Assembly: GCA_035276685.1 (NCBI GenBank)
Contig: DATELK010000233.1
Span: 1-19,031 of the forward strand
Source of the DNA: JACVRN01 sp035276685
Lineage (GTDB): Bacteria; Acidobacteriota; Blastocatellia; Pyrinomonadales; Pyrinomonadaceae
Direction of reading: 5' to 3'
DNA length: 19,031 nucleotides
The position numbers and the translations under genes are program-made. Below are positions 14,083 through 19,031 of this stretch, piece after piece; positions within the stretch are counted from its first letter, which is position 1, and each line of letters opens with the position of its first letter. The notes under the pieces were generated by a model. It was not told where the DNA came from, searched no databases, and worked only from the letters and a program-made list of their open reading frames with translations.

Positions 14083-14185
14083 ATTTTGGATTGTAGATTT
14101 TGGATTTTGGATTAGCGACACGGATTAGAGCCATTCAATCTTGAATGACACTCCAATCCAAAATCGGCAATCTAAAATCCAAAAT
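14083..14185. repeat. Heptad-arm hairpin E7 (GATTTTG family)
   Basis: Arms 14083-14113 and 14155-14185 pair imperfectly over about 31 nt. The words are GATTTTG and GATTGTA. The 41-nt loop holds its own small hairpin (CATTCAA at 14132-14138 with TTGAATG at 14141-14147). It lies between the CBS gene and korA, both on -. Confidence 0.82.
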
Positions 14186-14189
14186 GGTT

Positions 14190-14714
14190 TCAGCCGCCTT
14201 CCTGTGTGTCCATGACCTGTGCGGGGACTGGCGGCAGGTTCATGGTCTCTTTCGGGTAGCTCTCGGCTAAGTAAGTGATGATGTCGAAGACGGAGATGGA
14301 GCCCTGAAGCTGCCCATCGCGCACGAGCGGAATGTTCCGGTAGCCCTTGCGGTTCATCAGCTCGACCGCGTCTCCTATGGTCGCATCCATTGATAGCGTC
14401 TCGACCGCCTGCGTCATGTAGCGGCTGACGGGAGCGTTCATGTCCACCTCTTCGCCCACGACCTTCGTGATGAGGTCGCGCTCGGTGAAGATGCCCTTGA
14501 TGCTCCCTTCTTCGCAGATGATGGCGCAGCCGCCCTCGTCTTCCCTCATCTGTTTGATGGCTTCGGTGAGCGTCGTCGTGGGCTCTATGCAGACGTAATC
14601 GTCCGTCTCAAGCTGGCTGACGCTGTCGTTGCGAACGCGGCGCGGCGCGGCGCGTTTCTCTTCAGGTGTGTCAGGCACGCGCTTCTGCCCCGCGCCTGGT
14701 TGTTCGACTGACAT
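14190..14714 (-). CDS. CBS-pair protein upstream of korA
   Basis: 174 residues: a hydrophilic basic N-terminus (about 1-35), then two CBS motifs at about 38-95 (VCIEPTTTLTEAIKQMRED, CAIICEEGSIKGIFTERDL) and 100-155 (VSRYMTQAVETLSMDATIGDA, YRNIPLVRDGQLQGSISVFDII). It has no catalytic domain, and its short C-terminal tail is Pro-rich. CBS pairs usually bind AMP, ADP, ATP or SAM and act as energy sensors; the ligand here cannot be read from sequence. A Shine-Dalgarno-like TAGGAG lies about 13 nt upstream of the start. A predicted promoter precedes it at 14769-14797, and it may be the first gene of the kor unit, with hairpin E7 attenuating transcription into korA. Confidence 0.9.
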   Translation of the reverse strand: MSVEQPGAGQKRVPDTPEEKRAAPRRVRNDSVSQLETDDYVCIEPTTTLTEAIKQMREDEGGCAIICEEGSIKGIFTERDLITKVVGEEVDMNAPVSRYMTQAVETLSMDATIGDAVELMNRKGYRNIPLVRDGQLQGSISVFDIITYLAESYPKETMNLPPVPAQVMDTQEGG

Positions 14715-14768
14715 TAGTTTGAACTTGCTCCTATCGGACGAGTTTCAAGGCAAGTGAGCCGAAGGGAA

Positions 14769-14797
14769 ATTGTATCAACAAAAGAGTGAAAAGTGAA
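14769..14797 (-). promoter_or_regulatory. Predicted promoter for the CBS-kor unit
   Basis: On the - strand, TTCACT (+ coordinates 14792-14797, four of six matches to TTGACA) and TACAAT (14769-14774, five of six matches to TATAAT) are 17 nt apart. The start of transcription would be near 14762, about 48 nt before the ATG. Confidence 0.4.
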
Positions 14798-14804
14798 AAA
14801 TGCG
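14784..14804. repeat. Single-arm heptad array (half element)
   Basis: GAGTGAA, AAGTGAA and AAATGCG follow each other in 7-nt register with no complementary arm nearby. The proposed -35 box of the CBS-kor promoter is inside it. Confidence 0.4.
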
Positions 14805-14834
14805 AGCCTCAAAGCCGCGCCTGACACATCTACT

Positions 14835-16064
14835 CTAGCCCTGAATTTTTCCCTTCAGCTCTTCGTCATACGGCGACATCTCTACGAGTCGCTGGATGAC
14901 CGAGCGCAGCGTTTCGAGCGTGTAGTCAATCTCTTCCTGAGTGTTATAGCGGCCGACGGAGAAGCGTATGGAGCCCTGCGCGGCGGTGTATGGCACGTTC
15001 ATGGCTCGCAGCACGGCGCTTGAGACGTGAGACTCCGCGTTGCAGGCCGAGCCGGTTGAGACGCATATCCGAGCCTCGTCCAGATGGGCCAGAATACTTT
15101 CGCCTTCAAGATAAGAGAAAGAGACGTTCGCCGTATTGGGCAGCCGCTTCGCCTTATCGCGTGTGCCGTTCACCCGCGCGTTCGGGAAGGTCTCAAGGAT
15201 TGTGTCTTCCAATTTGTCTCGCAGGCGTCTGACAGTCTCGTGCCCGTCGAACTTCTGCGCCAGCTCGCAGGCCGCGCCGAGTGCGACTATGTAAGGGACG
15301 GCCTCCGTGCCTGCGCGACGGCCCTTCTCCTGCCCGCCGCCTATCAGGAAGGAGGGAAGACGCAGCCCCTCGCGTACGTAGAGAGCGCCGACTCCCTTCG
15401 GCGCGTGCAGCTTGTGGCCGGACATGGAGAAGAGGTCTACCTGCGAGTCTGCCAGGTTGATGGGAACCTTGCCCACAGCCTGCACTCCGTCAACATGAAA
15501 GAGCGCGTCCCCTTGCTCATGCACGATGCTTGCGGCCTCTTCTACGGGAAAGAGCACGCCCGTCTCGTTGTTGGCGAGCATCACGGAGACGACACAGGTG
15601 TCCGCTCTTAAAGCCGCTCGGAGAGCCTCAAGGTCAAGCTCTCCTTCTTCATTAACGTCTAGCCACGTCACCTCGTAGCCCTGTCGCTCCAATCTCTCGC
15701 ACAAGAGCCTCACGGCCTCGTGCTCCACGCGCGTAGTGATGATGTGCCGCCTGTCCGGCCTAGACTCAAGCGCGCCTCTTATGGCCCAGTTGTCCGATTC
15801 CGTCCCGCAGGAGGTGAAGACGATTTCATCAGCCGAGCCCGCGCCTAAGCATGCTGCCACCTGCTCACGCGCGCGTGCGACGCTTGCGCGCATCTCGCGC
15901 CCGAAGGTGTGCGCCGAAGAGGGATTGCCGTAAAGCTCAGAGAGGTACGGGCGCATGGCCTCGAAGACTTCCGGTGCGACGCGCGTCGTGGCGTTGTTGT
16001 CCAGATAAACGAGTTGGTCAGGCTTCAGCCCGCCCGCTTCGCTGCTTTCTACTGGCTTCATCAT
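14835..16064 (-). CDS. nifS: Class I cysteine desulfurase (NifS/IscS type)
   Basis: 409 residues. A PLP enzyme that takes sulfur from L-cysteine as a persulfide and passes it to the Fe-S scaffold. Visible residues: YLDNNATTR at 20-28, His115 (RVEHEAV), Asn166 in LANNETG, Asp192 and Gln195 (HVDGVQAVGK), and PLP Lys218 in SMSGHKLHAPKG. The mobile catalytic Cys341 lies in STGSACNAESHVSS, the class I (NifS/IscS) short-loop pattern rather than the SufS type. The first of two tandem ATGs is used; GGGGAAG about 7 nt upstream is a fair ribosome-binding site. It starts 17 nt after the nifU stop, forming a nifU-nifS operon. The symbol iscS would be equally defensible. Confidence 0.94.
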   Translation of the reverse strand: MMKPVESSEAGGLKPDQLVYLDNNATTRVAPEVFEAMRPYLSELYGNPSSAHTFGREMRASVARAREQVAACLGAGSADEIVFTSCGTESDNWAIRGALESRPDRRHIITTRVEHEAVRLLCERLERQGYEVTWLDVNEEGELDLEALRAALRADTCVVSVMLANNETGVLFPVEEAASIVHEQGDALFHVDGVQAVGKVPINLADSQVDLFSMSGHKLHAPKGVGALYVREGLRLPSFLIGGGQEKGRRAGTEAVPYIVALGAACELAQKFDGHETVRRLRDKLEDTILETFPNARVNGTRDKAKRLPNTANVSFSYLEGESILAHLDEARICVSTGSACNAESHVSSAVLRAMNVPYTAAQGSIRFSVGRYNTQEEIDYTLETLRSVIQRLVEMSPYDEELKGKIQG

Positions 16065-16081
16065 TCGTTTGGCTTCCCCGT

Positions 16082-16675
16082 TTAAAATCTATCTTCCGTC
16101 TCGCGCCAGTGCTCTTCCAGCATCTCTTCTATGAGCGGGCGGCACGACTGGCAGCCGCCGCCTGCGTTGCACGCCAGAGTGACTTCGCGCACCGTATGCA
16201 GGCTCCTGTCCGTAATCAGCTGCTCGATTCTCTTTTCCGAGATGCCGAAGCAGGTGCAGATGAGCGCCTCTTCGCCCGTCCACTCGTCACGCACCCTCTG
16301 GCTGTAACGCGCCAGGGCTTCCCTCAACGCTTCCGCGCAAAGAAGCTGGCAATGCTCTCTCTCTCGCGGCACGGTGCCGAAGTACTCGCGCAAGGTCTCC
16401 TGTAGAAGAGCGGACGCTGCCGCAGCCTCTGCCGTAGTCAGCCCTCGTATAATCTCCGTCACGACGGAAGCGCAAGCCACCAGATAGCCGCAGCCCGCAG
16501 CCTTAAAGCGCGCCTCCGAGATGACACGAGTCTCTGCGTCGAGCTTCAAGGAAAGACGCACGACAGCGCCGCAGATGAAAGAGCCCGCCTCGGCGCTCGC
16601 GTCCGCGCCGCCCACATCGCCTACGTTCTGCGGCGAGAGGAAATGCTCGCTGATGCGGACAGGATAATAGGGCAT
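16082..16675 (-). CDS. nifU: NifU-like Fe-S scaffold: IscU domain plus BFD-like [2Fe-2S] domain
   Basis: 197 residues. The N-terminal IscU-like scaffold (about 1-128) has the three cluster-binding Cys: Cys35 (FICGAV), Cys62 (FKAAGCGYLVACAS) and Cys109 (REREHCQLL). A BFD-type [2Fe-2S] domain follows (about 138-187), with Cys140 and Cys142 (CTC) plus Cys175 and Cys178 (GGGCQSC). This is the first two-thirds of nitrogen-fixer NifU; the C-terminal Nfu domain is absent. The Asp usually following the first scaffold Cys-Gly (C-G-D) is Ala37 here, a change at a residue that affects cluster stability and transfer in IscU. No Shine-Dalgarno precedes ATG 16675. A TATTAT box (16683-16688, - strand) lies 7 nt before the ATG, so the message might be leaderless. 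It is divergent from sufR and 17 nt ahead of nifS. Confidence 0.92.
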   Translation of the reverse strand: MPYYPVRISEHFLSPQNVGDVGGADASAEAGSFICGAVVRLSLKLDAETRVISEARFKAAGCGYLVACASVVTEIIRGLTTAEAAAASALLQETLREYFGTVPREREHCQLLCAEALREALARYSQRVRDEWTGEEALICTCFGISEKRIEQLITDRSLHTVREVTLACNAGGGCQSCRPLIEEMLEEHWRETEDRF

Positions 16676-16749
16676 GACGAGGATAATATTTCAAACACGC
16701 ATGAATAAAAAGCAGTCTTTACCGGCCTCTTTTCCGCCTCGGATTAAAG

Positions 16750-16763
16750 CAACCATTCGGTTG
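16750..16763. promoter_or_regulatory. Predicted SufR operator (CAAC-N6-GTTG)
   Basis: A perfect palindrome with half-sites CAAC (16750-16753) and GTTG (16760-16763). The inner C and G (16754, 16759) extend the symmetry to five base pairs. It has the same form as the operator described for cyanobacterial SufR between sufR and sufBCDS. It overlaps the first three bases of the sufR -35 box and lies about 75 bp upstream of the nifU start, fitting autorepression and possibly control of nifU-nifS. Confidence 0.7.
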
Positions 16764-16789
16764 ACAAAAGTGAGGGGCGAACCTATCAT
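16761..16789 (+). promoter_or_regulatory. Predicted sufR promoter, probably giving a leaderless mRNA
   Basis: A perfect TTGACA (16761-16766), a 17-nt spacer and TATCAT (16784-16789, five of six matches to TATAAT). The GTG start at 16796 is 7 nt past the -10 box, where transcription should begin. Confidence 0.7.
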
Positions 16790-16795
16790 CGAATT

Positions 16796-17443
16796 GTGTC
16801 TACGACAGTGGTAAATCTGGCGGGGTCGCGCGAGCGAGTCATACACGTCCTGCGCTCGCGCGGGAGCGTGAACGCGGACGAGCTTGCGCGCCAGCTTGGC
16901 ATCAGTCGCCAGTGCGTCAAGAAGCACCTGGACGTGCTTGAGCGAGACGGCTACGTAGAGCACAACGCGGAGCGCAAGGAGCGAGGGCGGCCGTCGCACA
17001 TGTACCGCCTGACCGCCAAAGCCACGACCGAGCTTTTCCCAAAGCGCTACGACCTGCTGGCCCGCTCCGTGCTGCAACAGATAAATGCCGTCTGGGGCGA
17101 GCGCGGGCTGAACACCATCTTCTGCGGCTGTGCCGAAGAGATGGTCTCGCGCTTCAGGCCGCGCATGAAGGGGCTGGGCTTTGACGCGCGCGTTCGCAGG
17201 CTGGCGGAATTGCTGGACGAAGAGGGCTACGACGCGGAGGCTGAGCGGCTCTCGGACGGCTCGTATCTTTTGAGCGAGTGGAACTGCCCTTTGACGGACG
17301 TGGCGCGCGACTATCGCCAGTTGTGCGAGCGCGAGCTACAGGTTTACAGAGAGCTTTTAGAGACGGAAGTTTTTCGTGAGTCGCGCATAGCAGGCGGCGC
17401 ATCGCGCTGCGTCTACCGCGTGCTCAAACCGAAAAGGAAGTGA
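16796..17443 (+). CDS. sufR: SufR-type Fe-S-sensing transcriptional repressor
   Basis: 215 residues. A winged helix-turn-helix covers about 11-72 (RVIHVLRSRGSVNADELARQ, ISRQCVKKHLDVLERDGYVE, wing RGRPSHMYRLT). The C-terminal half carries Cys164, Cys177 and Cys205 in a C-x12-C-x27-C array, the spacing I recall for Fe-S-binding SufR proteins. With a cluster bound, SufR represses Fe-S assembly genes; loss of the cluster relieves repression. The GTG start at 16796 lacks a Shine-Dalgarno and coincides with the predicted transcription start. Another in-frame GTG at 16808 is possible. The divergent nifU gene and the CAAC-N6-GTTG palindrome support the assignment. The TGA stop lies inside hairpin E8. 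CFGC (109-112 region, with Cys110 and Cys112) provides extra Cys of unknown role. Confidence 0.9.
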   Translation: MSTTVVNLAGSRERVIHVLRSRGSVNADELARQLGISRQCVKKHLDVLERDGYVEHNAERKERGRPSHMYRLTAKATTELFPKRYDLLARSVLQQINAVWGERGLNTIFCGCAEEMVSRFRPRMKGLGFDARVRRLAELLDEEGYDAEAERLSDGSYLLSEWNCPLTDVARDYRQLCERELQVYRELLETEVFRESRIAGGASRCVYRVLKPKRK

Positions 17444-17478
17444 CGAGTCGGGAAAGAAGCTTCCCTCTCGTCATCACT
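17439..17478. repeat. Short heptad-family hairpin E8
   Basis: AGTGACGAG (17439-17447) resembles the E3 family. Pairing is by segments: AGTGA with TCACT (right end 17478), CGAG with CTCG, and GGGAA (17450-17454) with TTCCC (17461-17465). It contains the sufR stop codon (17441-17443) and ends 6 nt before the mrp ATG, with TTTT directly ahead of the start. Confidence 0.7.
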
Positions 17479-17484
17479 GATTTT

Positions 17485-18576
17485 ATGTCGAATGTAACGG
17501 AACAGAGCGTGCTGGATGCCTTGCGCGGGGTGAGAGACCCTGACCTGCACAAGGACATAGTGACGCTCGGCTTTATCAGAGATTTGAAGATTGAGGGCGG
17601 CGCGGTCTCTTTCCGCATAGTGCTGACCACGCCCGCCTGCCCCGTCAAAGAGCAGATGGAGACGGAGGCTCGTAGCCTTGTCTCCGCGCTGCCGGGCGTA
17701 GAATCTGTCCATGTAGTGATGGATGCTGAGGTGCCCAAGGGACGCGGGCTCGGCGACAAGGTGAGTGTGCCCGGCGTGCGCAACATCATAGCCGTATCAA
17801 GCGGCAAAGGCGGCGTGGGGAAATCCACGGTCGCCGTCAATCTGGCTGTCTCGCTCGCCTTAAACGGCGCTCGTGTGGGACTGATGGACGCGGACGTGTA
17901 CGGGCCGAACGTGCCGCTCATGCTGGGCGCATCAAACGCGCAGCCGCAGGTGGTGCCGAACGAGAACAAGCTCATCCCCGTGGAAGCCTACGGCGTGAAG
18001 ATGATGTCCATGGCTCTCTTGCAGCCGGGCGACAAGCCCATGGTGGTGCGCGGGCCTATCCTTCACGGGCTGGTGCGACAGTTTCTTTCGGACGTGCGCT
18101 GGGGCGAGCTGGATTATTTGATTGTTGACATGCCACCCGGAACGGGCGACGTGCAACTAAGCTTAGCTCAGCTTGTGCCGGTGCAGGGCGCAGTCCTCGT
18201 GACCACGCCTCAGGAGGTCGCAATCGCTGACGTGCGCCGCGCGCTGAGGATGTTTGAGATGGTGGCCGTGCCGGTGCTTGGCGTGGTCGAGAACATGAGC
18301 TACTTCGTGGCCCCGGACACAGGGACGCGCTACGACATCTTCGGCGCGGGCGGAGGCCAGAAGCTTTCCGAGCAGTACAATGTTCCTTTCCTCGGCGCTG
18401 TGCCTCTGGGCATGGAGGTGCGCGAGGGCGGAGACAAGGGAGTGCCGGTGGTCGTCAGCCAGCCGGATTCACCGCAGGCAGAAGCCTTCCGGCGCGTGGC
18501 CGAAGAGGTTGCTCGACAGGTTTCGATTGAGGCTATGAAGCCTGAGCTGGTTATTCTGGGCAAGGCCCAGTCGTAA
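17485..18576 (+). CDS. mrp: Mrp/ApbC-family Fe-S cluster carrier ATPase
   Basis: 363 residues from ATG 17485; a GTG at 17440 would translate the hairpin and is rejected. The N-terminal MIP18/DUF59 domain (about 5-80) contains TTPACPVKEQ with Cys52. The Mrp/MinD-type P-loop ATPase domain follows, with a deviant Walker A GKGGVGKST (107-115; signature Lys108 and Lys113), the switch MDADVYGPNVP, and DYLIVDMPPGTGD. These proteins bind and hand on [4Fe-4S] clusters, usually through a C-terminal C-x-x-C. Here that place reads YFVAPDTG (Ala276, Thr279), and Cys52 is the only Cys in the protein. Plastid HCF101-like and cyanobacterial forms also deviate there, as I recall. No Shine-Dalgarno precedes the ATG. 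It lies downstream of sufR and 63 nt before the A-type carrier gene, consistent with an Fe-S delivery unit. Confidence 0.94.
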   Translation: MSNVTEQSVLDALRGVRDPDLHKDIVTLGFIRDLKIEGGAVSFRIVLTTPACPVKEQMETEARSLVSALPGVESVHVVMDAEVPKGRGLGDKVSVPGVRNIIAVSSGKGGVGKSTVAVNLAVSLALNGARVGLMDADVYGPNVPLMLGASNAQPQVVPNENKLIPVEAYGVKMMSMALLQPGDKPMVVRGPILHGLVRQFLSDVRWGELDYLIVDMPPGTGDVQLSLAQLVPVQGAVLVTTPQEVAIADVRRALRMFEMVAVPVLGVVENMSYFVAPDTGTRYDIFGAGGGQKLSEQYNVPFLGAVPLGMEVREGGDKGVPVVVSQPDSPQAEAFRRVAEEVARQVSIEAMKPELVILGKAQS

Positions 18577-18639
18577 AAAGGGAATTTGCAGTCTCATAGA
18601 TAGACGAAGCGAAAATATCAGTAATATAGGAGAGAGAAA

Positions 18640-18999
18640 ATGGCAGCAACAGTAGATACCCCGACAGTGACGTTGGAATTAACAGAGAACGCGGCCACAG
18701 AGGTCAGGAAATTCATGTCTGGCGAAGAGGGCCTGCCTGAGACGGCGGGGCTTCGCGTGAGGGTCGTCCCCGGCGGTTGCTCCGGCTTCCAGTACAGCCT
18801 GAACATAGAAGAGGAATCGCGACAGGGCGACTACATCCTGGAGCAGAACGGCGTGCGCCTCTTCGTGGACATGTTCAGCGGCCAGTACCTGAACGGCGTG
18901 AAGATTGATTACGTGAGCGGCGTGATGGGCTCCGGGTTCACCTTTACGAACCCGAACGCCACGGGAAGCTGCGGCTGCGGCTCTTCCTTCACGGCCTAA
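18640..18999 (+). CDS. erpA: A-type Fe-S carrier (IscA/ErpA/SufA family)
   Basis: 119 residues. The three conserved cysteines of the family are present: Cys47 in VVPGGCSGFQYS and Cys111 and Cys113 in GSCGCGSSF at the C-terminus. The fold elements LTENAATEVRKFM, LRVRVVPGG and YLNGVKIDYV are typical. A-type carriers receive clusters from the scaffold and deliver them to apoproteins, with ErpA favouring [4Fe-4S] targets. The assignment among IscA, SufA and ErpA cannot be settled from this sequence; the symbol erpA is a best guess. ATG 18640 has a strong AGGAGAGAG ribosome-binding site. The 63-nt gap after mrp contains no hairpin, so cotranscription with mrp is likely. Only 32 nt remain to the window edge. 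Confidence 0.94.
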   Translation: MAATVDTPTVTLELTENAATEVRKFMSGEEGLPETAGLRVRVVPGGCSGFQYSLNIEEESRQGDYILEQNGVRLFVDMFSGQYLNGVKIDYVSGVMGSGFTFTNPNATGSCGCGSSFTA

Positions 19000-19031
19000 G
19001 CTAAAAAGAGCAGAAGTTCAAACAGGTCAGT

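Noticed and set aside
17440..17484. N-terminal extension of Mrp from GTG 17440
   Set aside because: The 15 extra residues come from hairpin E8, overlapping the sufR stop; ATG 17485 begins a normal Mrp N-terminus.

Overview
The window reads as a chromosomal segment of a GC-rich bacterium, apart from one lower-GC gene half at the left edge. Gene content and style point to an Acidobacteriota-type organism, perhaps Blastocatellia-like. Pointers are frequent ATA isoleucine codons despite high GC, a two-subunit 2-oxoglutarate:ferredoxin oxidoreductase, a NifU/NifS pair facing a SufR-type regulator, and a TIR-NB-ARC-TPR protein. This lineage call is an inference from style and content, not a match to a known genome.

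Layout. At the left edge is a 5'-truncated TIR-NB-ARC-TPR (STAND-type) protein on +. Next come class II fumarase (+), a short single-cluster [4Fe-4S] ferredoxin (+) and a convergent Rieske protein (-). A promoter with a TATAAT box then drives a CBS-pair protein with a long Arg/Gly/Tyr/Asp-rich N-terminus. A proteostasis pair follows (small heat-shock protein, then Lon), and then a small basic protein. From 9.2 to 14.7 kb everything is on -. Read 5'->3' on that strand: CBS protein, korA, nucleotidyltransferase-fold protein, secreted protein, korB, zinc-ribbon CBS protein. From 14.8 to 19 kb lies an Fe-S biogenesis cluster: nifS and nifU (-), divergent sufR (+), then mrp and an erpA/iscA-type carrier (+).

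How it fits together. Fumarase and KorAB are TCA-cycle enzymes, oxidative or reductive. The ferredoxin could carry KorAB electrons, and KorB, the ferredoxin and the Rieske protein all need Fe-S clusters that the right-hand module could build. Three CBS-pair proteins within 10 kb, two of them bracketing korA-korB, suggest adenylate-responsive regulation, which is inferred only. A CAAC-N6-GTTG palindrome in the sufR/nifU divergent region matches the operator described for cyanobacterial SufR. It suggests Fe-S-status control of a NifU/NifS system rather than of sufBCDS.

The most striking non-coding signal is a set of eight hairpin elements at gene ends (about 3.9, 4.2, 5.8, 6.25, 9.15, 9.8, 14.1 and 17.4 kb). 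Their arms are built from 7-nt repeat words. At least five unrelated word families share this architecture. They often fill the whole gap between one gene's stop codon and the next gene's start. No tRNA, rRNA, CRISPR array, transposase or prophage gene was seen, and no gap without a gene exceeds about 220 bp.
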